A DNA stretch of 64,000 bases from Halothece sp. PCC 7418 (GCF_000317635.1 NC_019779.1:992001-1056000), one strand, 5' to 3'. Positions 18,774-28,087 are shown, counted from the stretch's first letter. Notes: generated by a model from the sequence alone, not told the origin. A program made the numbers and translations.

Positions 18774-18852
18774 ATCACATAAATATTACTGATTATTGTA
18801 ATAATGAATAACTGATCTAAGAGCGATTTCGGACTTTATTTTACATTTCTTT

Positions 18853-19746
18853 TCAGAATTGATTCTTTTCCCAAGCGAGTTTAGCAGCCCCCACCATTCC
18901 CGCTTGATTGCCCAATTGTGCTGTTAACAGTTGTAAATTCATCCGTGAAATGCCAACCACACGCTGTTCAATTTCTTGCTGTGCTGCGGGTAAAAAGAAG
19001 GCTGCACTGGCACTAATTCCCCCACCGATAATAATGGCTTCTGGGGTCAAAACATAAATTAAACTGGCTAATCCTGCCCCTAAATCACGGCCATAGTCTT
19101 CCCAAAAGGCAAGGGCGGTTTGATCCCCTGCTGCTGCAAGTTTCCCTAACTCAGCAGGCGTTTTTTGCGTTTTCCGTTGAATGGCTTGCACGCATAAATG
19201 TTGTTCCAGAGAGCCATGATTGCCACTATTGCAGTGATCGCCGTAAGGATTGAGGGTAATTAACCCTAACTCTCCCGCAGCCCCATAAGGCCCCGTAAAT
19301 AGTTGCTGATCAAGAATAATTGCACCGCCAACCCCTGTCCCAAGAGTCAGTAAGATTAAATTATTGACATGGCGACCCGCCCCCAGCCAAGATTCCCCTA
19401 AGCCTGCACAGTTCGCATCATTGGCGACAAACGTCGGGAGTCCAATTTTGTTCTCTAACAGATCTGCTAAAGGAACATCGCGCCAACCTGCAAGATTAAT
19501 CGCAATCAGAGCAATTCTTCCTGTGGCATCAGTAGGACCTGGTGTGCCAATACCGATCGCGCAACTGGTTTGTTTGGGATCAAGTTCTTGAATAGCAACC
19601 CGCAGGAAGTCGGTCACTGCTTCTGGATCAGGGGGTTGCGGAGTCGGTAAGGTGGTCTGTTGGAGACAAGTGCCATTTTGCAAAAATTGTCCCAGTTTAA
19701 TTGCGGTTCCGCCTAAGTCGATGCCAATAACCGTGGGCTGTTGCAC
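18853..19746 (-). CDS. ROK-family sugar kinase (glucokinase-like)
   Basis: 297 residues with the ATPase phosphate loop IGIDLGGTAIKLG near the start, GTPGPTD, the sugar-binding VANDANCAGLGE segment, LTLGTGVGGAIILD, and the ROK zinc region in the form HCNSGNHGSLEQHLC. ROK kinases phosphorylate glucose or other hexoses; without a DNA-binding N-terminus this is a kinase and not a repressor. Cyanobacterial homologues are usually called glucokinase. Divergent from rnhB with a 45-bp gap. Confidence 0.88.
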   Translation of the reverse strand: MQQPTVIGIDLGGTAIKLGQFLQNGTCLQQTTLPTPQPPDPEAVTDFLRVAIQELDPKQTSCAIGIGTPGPTDATGRIALIAINLAGWRDVPLADLLENKIGLPTFVANDANCAGLGESWLGAGRHVNNLILLTLGTGVGGAIILDQQLFTGPYGAAGELGLITLNPYGDHCNSGNHGSLEQHLCVQAIQRKTQKTPAELGKLAAAGDQTALAFWEDYGRDLGAGLASLIYVLTPEAIIIGGGISASAAFFLPAAQQEIEQRVVGISRMNLQLLTAQLGNQAGMVGAAKLAWEKNQF

Positions 19747-19791
19747 AATAAGTAATAATGAATCAACAACTGACCATTATCTCATTAACTC

Positions 19792-20406
19792 ATGAATCTG
19801 GAAGCACAGACCCTCGCCAAAATGCACCCCTCTACTCTCGTCGCTGCTGTGGATGAAGTGGGAAGAGGGGCATTATTTGGTCCTGTGGTTGCAGCAGCGA
19901 TCATCATTCCCGCAACGGAATTATCCCAGTTAAATGAAATTGCAGCCAAAGATAGTAAAAAACTTTCAGCCAAACGGCGAGAAGCCCTAGCAACAGAAAT
20001 CAAAACGGTTGTTGCTGATGTTCGTATTGGTTACGCCACCGCAAAAGAAATTGATGAGATTAATATTTTGCAAGCCTCCTTAAAAGCAATGGGAAAAGCG
20101 GTCAAAAAGTTAACCCCACAACCCGATCTCTGTTTTGTAGATGGTCGGTTTAAAGTGCCCGATTTGGAGGTGTCTCAAGTGACTTTAACGCAAGGAGATG
20201 CGAGATCACGCGCGATCGCAGCAGCCAGTATTATCGCCAAAGTCTGGCGAGATGACCTCATTGTGAGGCTGTGGGGAGATCAATATTCTGAGTATCACTT
20301 AGCGACGAATAAAGGGTATGGAACATCCGCCCATCGTCTCGCTATTCAACAATATGGCCCCTCTCCCCAACATCGTCTCTCCTTTCGTCCTTGTCGCCAA
20401 GATTAG
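19792..20406 (+). CDS. rnhB: Ribonuclease HII
   Basis: 204 residues that start near MNLEAQTLAKMHPSTLVAAV and contain AAVDEVGRGALFGPVVAAA with catalytic Asp-Glu-Gly-Arg-Gly, AKDSKKLSAKRRE, and a later DGRFKVP and SIIAKVWRD block. RNase HII cleaves RNA in RNA-DNA hybrids and removes misincorporated ribonucleotides. An internal ATG at 19822 (MHPST) is an alternative start. Length agrees with the family. The 3' end lies 9 bp from the convergent cupin gene. Confidence 0.93.
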   Translation: MNLEAQTLAKMHPSTLVAAVDEVGRGALFGPVVAAAIIIPATELSQLNEIAAKDSKKLSAKRREALATEIKTVVADVRIGYATAKEIDEINILQASLKAMGKAVKKLTPQPDLCFVDGRFKVPDLEVSQVTLTQGDARSRAIAAASIIAKVWRDDLIVRLWGDQYSEYHLATNKGYGTSAHRLAIQQYGPSPQHRLSFRPCRQD

Positions 20407-20414
20407 AATTAAGG

Positions 20415-21035
20415 TTAATAAGGTTTCGCTTGGTGAGTCGTTGGGTCAAATTGAAACCGTTGTCGGCTATGGGTTTCCCCATACAGATTGAATGTCACCA
20501 ACTCCTGTTCACCGATTGCTTGCACACAATGGATCGCCGATGGAGTAAAGCTAATTACATCTCCGACTCCTAGGATTTTTTCTCCCACAGGAATGATCTT
20601 GTCAGGAAACTGGGACTCAGGTGCGCGTTTCCACAATAAATTTTTTTCCTGCCCTTGCAAAATGGTGACAATTCCCCAAGTGCCATGATTATGAATTGAG
20701 GATTGTGCGCCTCGTTGATAGGTTTCGATTTGAACAGTTAAGGGATATCCAATTTCATCGTAAAGGCTAAGGGTGAGTGTCTCAAAGTTGGGGGAAGGCT
20801 CTGGTCGTTGAGTTTGCACCCAATAGGAATTGAGGACAAGTTTTCGCACCAGTTGGCGTAGCTGAGGAAGACAATCACATTGATCCTCTGTCCTTGATTG
20901 CTTCAGGAGGTCTTCAGTTTCCGTTAAAAAGCGGTGGAAATAGTAGGGTGTTTCCAGCAAATCCCATTCTCGGGCGGTGGGGCAGATCTGGCACTCCCCT
21001 GTTTCTGTAACCATCCAATCCTGACCAGTAGTCAT
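20415..21035 (-). CDS. Cupin protein of the cysteine dioxygenase type
   Basis: 206 residues. A cupin metal site is seen in SSIHNHGTWGIVTILQGQEK (H-x-H ... G motif 1) and in GDVISFTPSAIHCVQAIGEQ (motif 2 His). The pattern resembles cysteine dioxygenase/thiol dioxygenase cupins, which oxidise cysteine to its sulfinate with Fe(II). The first 40 residues contain CQICP and CDC cysteines. Substrate cannot be set from sequence alone. Convergent with rnhB. Confidence 0.75.
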   Translation of the reverse strand: MTTGQDWMVTETGECQICPTAREWDLLETPYYFHRFLTETEDLLKQSRTEDQCDCLPQLRQLVRKLVLNSYWVQTQRPEPSPNFETLTLSLYDEIGYPLTVQIETYQRGAQSSIHNHGTWGIVTILQGQEKNLLWKRAPESQFPDKIIPVGEKILGVGDVISFTPSAIHCVQAIGEQELVTFNLYGETHSRQRFQFDPTTHQAKPY

Positions 21036-21126
21036 TGACCTGAGCCTCTCGATCTGAGTTGATCACTATTATATCCAACGGCAGCACCTTGGCGCGTGCA
21101 GCGATTTCTGTAACAATCTGGAACTT

Positions 21127-22359
21127 TCACCCTCTCTGAGTAACTGATGGGAGATTAAGTGTACGTTCCAGCTTGGCTACGATTTCCCGATGTGCGTCAG
21201 GGTTAGGTAAAGACTCAATCATCAGGGCTTGATTTTTTGCAATCACTAAGACTATTAAATCAGGTTCAGGAATTAAGATAACTGCCTCAATTTCGGGTGT
21301 TTTTAATTGCCCTTGTTTCTGTTTGCCAACATAATATTTCAGTAAAGACTGATCCAGATAAATCTGTTGGGTACGGCTCATTCTTGCCCCTTGAAAAATG
21401 ATAATTCCCACCGCTAAACCAATTTCAAGATAACTTTCTAAATCAAAATTTGGACTGAACCATTGTGTGATACTGGGCCAATAGATAATCGTTTGCTGCT
21501 GGCTCAAAAAAGGGGTCAAAAAAGCGTCAACAATTGCGCCAAATCGCACCATAAAATTCGTAATAATAATAACAAAAATTAGAAAGCCCGATTTGACTAA
21601 AATTTGTTTCAAGAGTTGCCAACTATCCCGTAATCGCCATTGAGAATAAAGATGATATTTGTTACTTTTTGAGTTGACCTTAATTGTATTTGAGTTGCTC
21701 TCTGTACTGGGGGATAACTCATTAGTTGCGTAAGGATGATTCCCTTCGCTATCTAGAAATATAATTGGAATTTCTAACAGGTTGGCTAATTGTTTGGCTT
21801 TAGTGAGGGCTTTTTCTGGTGTAGTTTCTTCAGAAACTAAAAGATCAGTATCATCTTGTAAGAAAATAAGGACTTGCCAACATTGCTTGATTTCAGCTTG
21901 AAACCCATCGCTATATAGTGTTCTTGGAAAAATGGCAACTTCTTTAATCCGTGCGCGATCAAATTCTAAATCAATGGTTTGACCTTTGGGTAAATATTGT
22001 CTTGACTCCAGTTTATCATCAGTAATTTTGAGGGCAACAAGAAATTTATTCTTAGGTTTGTTATAATAATTTTGCGCGATCGCGCGATCAATCAGCCAGA
22101 GTGTAAAAAATAAAGCTAAAATCAGTCCTCGATAGGCTTGCAAATGAAAGATTGCAAGAGAAAACAGAGAGAAAATCAGAAATAAAATCAGATTAGTTGC
22201 TTCATTTTCTATCGTTTTCCCAAAAATCAGTTCCTTCCAAATGCTCTCCAAAATAAAATCATAGATTTTTTCCAAGAGCTTTTTTATTTGAGCAAAGGGA
22301 AAAACAAGCCTTGAAAACCAAGTTTTCTGAGCATGGTAAACCGAACCGCGAAAATACAT
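21127..22359 (-). CDS. Conserved cyanobacterial membrane protein of unknown function
   Basis: 410 residues. Hydrophobic segments at about residues 55-75 and 78-92, a soluble middle part with a beta pattern (KFLVALKITDDK, QCWQVLIFLQDDTDLLV), and two further membrane segments near 255-275 and 310-325. The C-terminal 60 residues again are soluble (EAVILIPEPDLIVLVIAKNQ). No catalytic motif is recognised. Monocistronic by position, with a palindromic repeat upstream. Confidence 0.6.
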   Translation of the reverse strand: MYFRGSVYHAQKTWFSRLVFPFAQIKKLLEKIYDFILESIWKELIFGKTIENEATNLILFLIFSLFSLAIFHLQAYRGLILALFFTLWLIDRAIAQNYYNKPKNKFLVALKITDDKLESRQYLPKGQTIDLEFDRARIKEVAIFPRTLYSDGFQAEIKQCWQVLIFLQDDTDLLVSEETTPEKALTKAKQLANLLEIPIIFLDSEGNHPYATNELSPSTESNSNTIKVNSKSNKYHLYSQWRLRDSWQLLKQILVKSGFLIFVIIITNFMVRFGAIVDAFLTPFLSQQQTIIYWPSITQWFSPNFDLESYLEIGLAVGIIIFQGARMSRTQQIYLDQSLLKYYVGKQKQGQLKTPEIEAVILIPEPDLIVLVIAKNQALMIESLPNPDAHREIVAKLERTLNLPSVTQRG

Positions 22360-22389
22360 CTTTAATCATCATCAATCATGAGTCATTAG

Positions 22390-22417
22390 GTAGAGACATT
22401 CCACGGAACGTCTCTAC
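22390..22417. repeat. Dispersed palindromic repeat (GTAGAGACATTCC...GTCTCTAC)
   Basis: A 28-bp near-perfect palindrome centred on CCACGG or CCATGG. Similar GTAGAGACGTTCC-type palindromes are scattered in many cyanobacterial genomes. A degraded relative lies at 50765-50789. It can fold as a hairpin in RNA from either strand. Confidence 0.6.
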
Positions 22418-22521
22418 ACTAGTGATTCGTTCTCTGGGGAAAAGTTGTCACTCACTGTCCCCATCTTAGTACGTAGTCACTCCCTCATTATTCATTGTTA
22501 ATGATTAATTATCAATTGCTC

Positions 22522-23106
22522 TCATGCTGTTTTTGGAGAAGAAACAGAAGATTCTTGGCTGCTTGTTGTTTCGGTTTGGTTCGCCCATTTCTGATAATCA
22601 GAAATTAACTGACTCATAATCTTTTGCTTAATGCGCGTTAACACACTTTTTAATAAACCATTACCTGTTGTTTCCAACATCGGTCGCGGGGTAAACCATA
22701 AAGCAGGGGGTAAATCTACATCAACGGTTAAATTGGCAATTCCTCGCAGATCAGTCTTACCGTTTTCTTCTACAGGTTCTAATTTACCCTTCAGTTGTAA
22801 AGAAAACCGATCATTAATGTAATCATTCCCTAAAACCTCACAACTTTCTGAGGTTAGTGTTACAGCCCCCTTACTATCAGAAACAACTTTCAGCACCGCA
22901 GACGGTTGGAAGTGATAGAGATCAAGAAAACTTAAAGGGCGCATTTTTAAGTGAAAGCGGTTCTCCGAGAGAGGTGTCATTAGTTTTGGATTCGCAATTG
23001 TTTTCACCAAACGTTGCGGTTGGCGTAAATAATGTTGAATCGGTGTCTTTTCTGGCGGAACAGTCAAATTAACAGATTCAGACGCGGTAAATCGTACAGT
23101 TTCCAT
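22522..23106 (-). CDS. DUF1997 family protein
   Basis: 194 residues with the pattern of cyanobacterial and plastid DUF1997 proteins: a beta-rich fold with HYLRQPQRLVKTIANPKLM, FHLKMRPLSFLDLYHFQPS and a late LPPALWFTPRPMLETTGNG segment, followed by a helix (VLTRIKQKIMSQLISDYQKW) and a Ser/Thr-rich tail. No signal peptide. Function is unknown; homologues occur in oxygenic phototrophs. Divergent from pheA. Confidence 0.75.
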   Translation of the reverse strand: METVRFTASESVNLTVPPEKTPIQHYLRQPQRLVKTIANPKLMTPLSENRFHLKMRPLSFLDLYHFQPSAVLKVVSDSKGAVTLTSESCEVLGNDYINDRFSLQLKGKLEPVEENGKTDLRGIANLTVDVDLPPALWFTPRPMLETTGNGLLKSVLTRIKQKIMSQLISDYQKWANQTETTSSQESSVSSPKTA

Positions 23107-23339
23107 AAGATTGGTTCAACTCTCTCAGCATAAACTCTGATCTCAATCCTCTCATTGTCTATTCCAGAGAGATTGAGAAGTAAGCGTGTGTGTTAAAGAA
23201 ACTTCACATCGTTTAATAATTAGTATAAGAAACGCAACTCTAGTTTATCCTCTTTCCTAAGCAACAAAGGAATTGTGAGGAAAACTCTGCTGTAAGTAAT
23301 AGAGAATTGATCAAAAATAAGAAATAAAGAACGAAGATT

Positions 23340-24191
23340 ATGACGTTTTCAATTGCTCATTTAGGCCCCACTGGGACTCATACAGAAACAGCAGCATTAG
23401 CTTATCGACAATGGTTACAACAGACTCAAGGACAGGATTCGCTTTTATGCCCTTATGCCAGTATTGCTCAAACTTTAAAGGCGGTTGCTGAACAAGAAGC
23501 GGATTTTGCGGTTGTTCCTGTGGAAAATTCCACGGAAGGAAGTGTTACAGTTACCCTTGATACTTTGTGGCAATTGGAAGGACTACAGATTCAAAAGGCG
23601 TTAGTCTTACCTATTACTCATTCTCTGCTGTCTCAGGCTCATTCTCTAGAGGCGATTCAAACCGTTTATTCTCATCCCCAAGCCCTTGCTCAATGTCAAA
23701 AAGCACTGGAATCTTATCTCCCACAAGTGCAGTTAGTCCCCACCCCCTCCACCGTTGAGGCGTTACACTATCTTGCTGAGGAAGCAAATCGTGAACATTG
23801 TGGCGCGATCGCGTCATCTCGGGCTGCTCAATTATATAATTTACCGATTTTAATTTCTTCTCTCAATGATTACCCTGGCAACTGCACTCGGTTTTGGGTA
23901 GTTGGTTTACAACCGGCTACCAACGGAAAATATATTTCATTGGGCTTTAGTACAGGAGTCAACCAACCAGGGGCTTTAGTGCGCCCTCTTTCTGTGTTTG
24001 CCCAACGAGAAATCAATTTAACGCGCATTGAATCTCGTCCCACCAAACGCTCTTTAGGGGAATATCTCTTTTTTATTGATATTGAAGGGAATGCCAGCCA
24101 TCCTCATGTCAAAGCTGCTTTAGAGGATTTACCTCAATATACTGAAGTTCTCAAGATTTTTGGGAATTATGATGTATTACCAATTGATTAA
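23340..24191 (+). CDS. pheA: Prephenate dehydratase
   Basis: 283 residues: catalytic domain from IAHLGPTGTHTETAA to the TRF motif (NCTRFWVVG, about 183-191), then a regulatory ACT domain with GALVRPLSVFAQREINLTRI and ESRPTKRSLGEYLFFIDIEG, the phenylalanine-sensing ESRP motif. The enzyme converts prephenate to phenylpyruvate for phenylalanine synthesis and is expected to be feedback-inhibited by phenylalanine. No chorismate mutase domain is fused. Followed after 45 bp by the PLD lipoprotein gene. Confidence 0.95.
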   Translation: MTFSIAHLGPTGTHTETAALAYRQWLQQTQGQDSLLCPYASIAQTLKAVAEQEADFAVVPVENSTEGSVTVTLDTLWQLEGLQIQKALVLPITHSLLSQAHSLEAIQTVYSHPQALAQCQKALESYLPQVQLVPTPSTVEALHYLAEEANREHCGAIASSRAAQLYNLPILISSLNDYPGNCTRFWVVGLQPATNGKYISLGFSTGVNQPGALVRPLSVFAQREINLTRIESRPTKRSLGEYLFFIDIEGNASHPHVKAALEDLPQYTEVLKIFGNYDVLPID

Positions 24192-24236
24192 TTTAACAGA
24201 ATGAGAGTGAAAACTGCTATATAATCATCAATCATC

Positions 24237-25649
24237 ATGTTCAATCGTTATCTTCTCTTATCTATTTTTAGCTTTATTTTCATCACGTTAAGTGGTTGTC
24301 GTCAAAATAATAATTTAACGTCCCGTCCAGAACCACTTCCCCAAGATGCTTTGATTCAAGCCTACTTTAATCATAATTCTTCCCGAGGGGCCAATTATAC
24401 TGATCCCTACCGCCAAAAAGAACGTCCTGGAGATAACTTAGAACAAATTATTATTGATGCGATTGCTTCGGCGGATCAGACAATTGAAGTTGCCATCCAA
24501 GAGTTTCGATTACCCAAAATTGCCCAGGCTTTGGTAGAAAAAAAGCGGGAGGGGGTCGCCGTGCGAGTGATTCTAGAAAATGATTATCGTCGTCCTTGGA
24601 GTCGTTATTCTCAAAGTGAAGTTAATCAGATGAGTCAGCGCGATCGGAGTCGGTATCAGTCTGGATTTAATTTTATTGATCTGAATCGAGATGGCACTTT
24701 AAACCGCCAAGAAATTGAACAGCGAGATGCCTTAATTATTTTAGAAAAAGCTGGCATTCCCATTCTTGACGATACGGCTGATGGGACAAAAGGCAGTGGT
24801 TTAATGCACCACAAATTTATGATTATTGATGAAGAAATACTCGTAGCAACATCTGCTAATTTTACCTTAAGTGGAATTCATGGCGATTTAGAGAATCCCA
24901 ATACTCAAGGGAATGCAAATAATCTATTAACGATTAAAAGTGAGGAGTTGGCTAGTCTTTTTCTCACAGAATTTAATTTCATGTGGGGGGATGGTGTCGG
25001 CGGAAAAGAAGATAGTCAGTTTGGGTTACAAAAGCCAAAGCGCAAGGCTTATATGGTTAATATTGGTAGTCAGAAGGTACAAGTTAACTTTTCACCTCTT
25101 TCTAAAACTGAACCTTGGGAAAATAGTAGTAATGGCTTTATTAATCAACAATTGGCTCGCGCTCAGAGTTCAGTTAATTTTGCTTTATTTGTCTTTACTG
25201 ACCAAAAACTAGCCGATACCCTCGCTCAAACCCATCAAAGAGGAACGAATATTCAAGGCTTAATTGACTCAGGATTTGCTTATCGTTATTACAGCGAAGG
25301 TTTAGATCTGTTAGGGGTGATGTTAGCCCGAAATTGTAAGCCCGAAAAAAATAATAATCCTTGGAAACCTGGGCTTTCTTCTGTTGGCTTTCCTGAACTT
25401 CCAGAAGGAGATAAACTTCATCATAAATTTGCAGTTGTTGACCAAAAAACCGTTATTACAGGCTCTCATAATTGGTCAGCTTCCGCCAATTATCAAAACG
25501 ATGAATTTGTGCTCGCGATCGAAAGTCCTACTGTTGCAGCCCATTATGAACGAGAATTCCAACAGTTATACGATCGCGCTGTTTTAGGAATTCCCCCATG
25601 GCTACAACAACGAATTCAATCTCAAAAGCAAGAATGTCCGAACTTATGA
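24237..25649 (+). CDS. Secreted PLD-family lipoprotein with an EF-hand loop
   Basis: 470 residues. A lipoprotein signal ends at LSGC (Cys21), so the protein is exported and lipid-anchored. Two PLD half-sites: HHKFMIIDEEILVATSANFT (about 191-210) and HHKFAVVDQKTVITGSHNWS near residue 400. Between the two strands of the first half a canonical 12-residue EF-hand loop, DLNRDGTLNRQE (148-159), is inserted, with Asp, Asn, Asp, Thr, Asn and Glu at the ligand positions. PLD-like nucleases or phospholipases of this kind are found in envelopes; calcium dependence is inference. Distinct from the operon PLD at 8.7 kb. Confidence 0.85.
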   Translation: MFNRYLLLSIFSFIFITLSGCRQNNNLTSRPEPLPQDALIQAYFNHNSSRGANYTDPYRQKERPGDNLEQIIIDAIASADQTIEVAIQEFRLPKIAQALVEKKREGVAVRVILENDYRRPWSRYSQSEVNQMSQRDRSRYQSGFNFIDLNRDGTLNRQEIEQRDALIILEKAGIPILDDTADGTKGSGLMHHKFMIIDEEILVATSANFTLSGIHGDLENPNTQGNANNLLTIKSEELASLFLTEFNFMWGDGVGGKEDSQFGLQKPKRKAYMVNIGSQKVQVNFSPLSKTEPWENSSNGFINQQLARAQSSVNFALFVFTDQKLADTLAQTHQRGTNIQGLIDSGFAYRYYSEGLDLLGVMLARNCKPEKNNNPWKPGLSSVGFPELPEGDKLHHKFAVVDQKTVITGSHNWSASANYQNDEFVLAIESPTVAAHYEREFQQLYDRAVLGIPPWLQQRIQSQKQECPNL

Positions 25650-25654
25650 TCTAT

Positions 25655-25678
25655 GCCCCCCGAAGTGGCGGAGGGGGC
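25655..25678. terminator. Bidirectional hairpin between convergent genes
   Basis: GCCCCC(cgaagtggcgga)GGGGGC gives a strong 6-bp GC stem, extendable, between the PLD lipoprotein stop (25649) and the dps stop (25703). There is no long T-run, so factor-independent termination is only probable. Confidence 0.5.
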
Positions 25679-25702
25679 TAGGGAGTATTTTTCCAATCGG
25701 AA

Positions 25703-26257
25703 TTAGTTGCTACCGTTTCCGACAAAAGCAGCAGTTAAGCTATCGTGGGCTAAGAAGTGATCTAAGTGATAAGCTCTTTCTTCTGTTTCTAAAAGAATTT
25801 GCTCGTATAAGTAGCGGGTTGCGCGATCGCCAAGGCTTTCTGCTTGTGCTGCTTGTTGACGTAAGAGTTTAATAACGGCTTGTTCTGCACTGAGATCATG
25901 TTCTACCATGGTGCGAGCAGCATACGCTCCATCGGCTTCTGGTTCAATTTGACACAGTTCTGCGAGTTTACTAAAACTTGCCACGGGAACACCGCCAATG
26001 CCGTTTAAACGTTCAGCGAGATCATGAACATGACCTTTGACTTCATCATAAGATTCTTGGAAAAACTCGTGTAAGGAGTAAAATTCAGATCCTTCAATGA
26101 CAAAATGATGCTTTTGATATTGAAGATAGAGAGCCTGGAAGCTAGCAATAGCAATATTTAATCCTTCACAAACCGGTTCTGTAACATTTTTTTCCAGTAA
26201 GACGGGATTTTCCTTTACTTCTCCAAATGCTTGGAGTAAGCCTTGTGCAGTAGCCAT
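25703..26257 (-). CDS. dps: Dps-family ferritin-like DNA-protecting protein
   Basis: 184 residues with the Dps ferroxidase signature spread over two helices: the [20 protein letters not shown] stretch (His, Glu/Asp and LHE residues) and the preceding ALYLQYQKH helix. Dps proteins form 12-subunit shells that store iron using peroxide and shield DNA. C-terminal tail is short, with no Lys-rich DNA-binding extension. Alone on the minus strand; convergent with the PLD lipoprotein gene. Possible peroxide or iron control is not visible in the upstream 140 bp. Confidence 0.9.
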   Translation of the reverse strand: MATAQGLLQAFGEVKENPVLLEKNVTEPVCEGLNIAIASFQALYLQYQKHHFVIEGSEFYSLHEFFQESYDEVKGHVHDLAERLNGIGGVPVASFSKLAELCQIEPEADGAYAARTMVEHDLSAEQAVIKLLRQQAAQAESLGDRATRYLYEQILLETEERAYHLDHFLAHDSLTAAFVGNGSN

Positions 26258-26404
26258 GGGAATTTTACCTTAATAGCGATTTTTCTTGATGCCATAATAT
26301 TAGCAAAAAGTCTGATTTGTTGACAAATAAGAATTATCCGCTTTTTCTCAGTAATTGAAACTCATTCTTATCTAGAGAATTTTTAATATAAAATTAATCA
26401 ATAG

Positions 26405-26761
26405 TTAACTAGTAAAATAAAAAGGACGGACATAAATCTGTTGCGCGATCGCGCTCTTGAGAGTTACTTGTTGACCAATCACCTGAATACGTACCGCCCC
26501 TCGTTTTGTTGTTCCTAAAACCAATAAATAAGTCCCAACCGTAACACCAGCAATGGGGAAATGATAGTTATAAGGAATCGCAGCAATCTGCACCCAGTTC
26601 CCTTCTGTCACTTCTACAAGGGGAAAACTATTGGGAGGAGGAGAAGAGACGGATTCTTGAAAGTGACCGCCTAAATAGGTAAAACGCCAAGGTTTCTGAG
26701 GTTCGTGATCCTCAGTTTCATAATCATCATCATGGGTTTGGAAGAAAAAATTAAATGCCAT
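26405..26761 (-). CDS. Hypothetical 118-residue protein
   Basis: Starts ATG 26761 24 bp after the next gene upstream. The N-terminus is acidic and His-rich (FFFQTHDDDYETEDHEPQKP); the rest is predicted beta strand (WVQIAAIPYNYHFPIAGVTV, QVIGQQVTLKSAIAQQIYVR). No known domain recognised. Likely cotranscribed with the Asr1405/Asl0597-like gene. Real gene status is supported by position, start and codon use, not by function. Confidence 0.6.
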   Translation of the reverse strand: MAFNFFFQTHDDDYETEDHEPQKPWRFTYLGGHFQESVSSPPPNSFPLVEVTEGNWVQIAAIPYNYHFPIAGVTVGTYLLVLGTTKRGAVRIQVIGQQVTLKSAIAQQIYVRPFYFTS

Positions 26762-26784
26762 TGTTCTTAATCACTCAATTTTCG

Positions 26785-27048
26785 TTAATCGCTTTCATAC
26801 TCAGGAAGTTGCCAGCACTGCTCTAAATAATGGCTAAGCGCGTTACGAGATGCAGAAATACGCCACATAACACTCCAAAATTGCCAAAGTTTTAATGGGG
26901 TTGCTAACTCCACTTCCAAAGGGTGGTTACAACGGCACTGACAAGGAATTTGTAGCTCTAATAACCGTTGATAAACTTGCCAACGTTCTATGCACTGACA
27001 AGGAATTTGGGTTCTTATTGCTGATTGTTCAGAAGAATTATGACTCAT
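26785..27048 (-). CDS. Asr1405/Asl0597-family small cyanobacterial protein
   Basis: 87 residues from ATG 27048 (an upstream TTG at 27057 is less likely). Contains two IPCQC motifs (TQIPCQCIERWQVYQRLLEL and QIPCQCRCNHPLEVEL), then WQFWSVMWRISASRNALSHY and a terminal LEQCW. The Cys-x-Cys pairs and the aromatic C-terminal helix match a small family conserved among cyanobacteria; function unknown. Metal binding by the cysteines is possible but inferred. Confidence 0.7.
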   Translation of the reverse strand: MSHNSSEQSAIRTQIPCQCIERWQVYQRLLELQIPCQCRCNHPLEVELATPLKLWQFWSVMWRISASRNALSHYLEQCWQLPEYESD

Positions 27049-27331
27049 TATGTTCAATAAATAAGAATAATTTGCAATTATTAAGGGACATTAAAATCAC
27101 TCAATCCACAGCCTCACCTGAGGCAAGCCAGACTGAGTTTTCGGAAAATTCAATTGTAGTTGCTAGTTTACCCTTAAAGATAATAGTTTGCAACTATCAT
27201 TGCGATTTTTTTATGATCGCCCAATTCTATATTTCAAGGGCAATCTAGAGTTTTCTCAATCATTACACGCAAAAGCTGTCTTCAGCAGAGTAGAAGGCAG
27301 TAATGAGTTAGAGTTGCAATAATCAATTCAA

Positions 27332-27430
27332 ATTGACATCTGGAAGTGCTTTTACACCGTTTCTAAGGGGAAATGCCAATAACTATCGGGAGTCCATGTA
27401 TCAGGATTGAAAGTGGAAGTGCGACCCCAA
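27332..27430 (-). pseudogene. 3' end fragment of a Coq4-like gene
   Basis: The minus strand reads TSTFNPDTWTPDSYWHFPLE then a stop, nearly the same as the C-terminus of the intact Coq4-like protein at 28088-28582 (STFNPDTWTPEKYWHLSLET). The match extends over about 99 bp at 80 percent or better by eye. The Uma2 gene lies exactly between the fragment and the intact gene. The rest of the 418-bp spacer 27058-27475 shows no other gene. Confidence 0.8.
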
Positions 27431-27475
27431 TGATTTATGCTAGAATAGCCCTATTTCAGTCCCACAAACGATTCC

Positions 27476-28057
27476 ATGACTACACTCACCTTGAATCTTT
27501 CTTCTCTAGTTGATCGGATTAGCGATCGCCAGTTAGAAGCTCTTTCTCGCGATAATCCCGATGCTCGATTGGAAACTGATCGTCAAGGTCACTTAATTTT
27601 TATGCCTCCAACGGGTGGTGAAACTGGAAATCGCAATGGCGAACTGTTTTTTCAAATCAAACTTTGGAATAAACAAAGCAAACTAGGTGAAGTTTTTGAT
27701 TCTTCTACTGGTTTCAAGTTGTCCAATGGTGCAGTTCGTTCTCCTGATGTTAGCTGGGTCACTAACTCCAAATGGAACAGTTTAACCAAAGAACAAAAAA
27801 GAAAATTTGCCCCCCTCGATCCTGATTTTGTGCTCGAACTGATGAGTCCTAGTGACGATCTCGATCAGTTGCAAAATAAAATGAAGGAGTACATCAACTG
27901 CGGAGTCAACTTAGGTTGGTTAATTAATCCCGATGAGAGACAAGTAGAAATTTACCGCCAGGGGAAGAAGAAAGAAGTATTAAATAATCCTTTGACCCTT
28001 TCAGGTGAAGATATTCTGTCTGGATTGGTTGTAGATTTATCCGAAATTTTTGAGTAA
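27476..28057 (+). CDS. Uma2-family (PD-(D/E)xK fold) protein
   Basis: 193 residues. The family pattern is clear: DRQGHLIFMPPTGGETGNRN, VRSPDVSWVTNSKWNSL with the acidic ligand, DPDFVLELMSPSDDLDQLQN (the D...E-x-M/S-PSD block) and the final GVNLGWLINPDERQVEIYRQ. Uma2 proteins have a restriction-endonuclease-like fold and are greatly expanded in cyanobacteria; their substrate is unknown. Flanked on both sides by copies of the Coq4 3' end. Confidence 0.88.
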   Translation: MTTLTLNLSSLVDRISDRQLEALSRDNPDARLETDRQGHLIFMPPTGGETGNRNGELFFQIKLWNKQSKLGEVFDSSTGFKLSNGAVRSPDVSWVTNSKWNSLTKEQKRKFAPLDPDFVLELMSPSDDLDQLQNKMKEYINCGVNLGWLINPDERQVEIYRQGKKKEVLNNPLTLSGEDILSGLVVDLSEIFE

Positions 28058-28087
28058 ACAGCGATCGCGCATCCTCTCAATATTTCT

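Noticed and set aside
26895-27248. Plus-strand 117-codon frame
   Set aside because: Antisense to the Asr1405/Asl0597-like gene and runs into low-quality spacer; no ribosome site.
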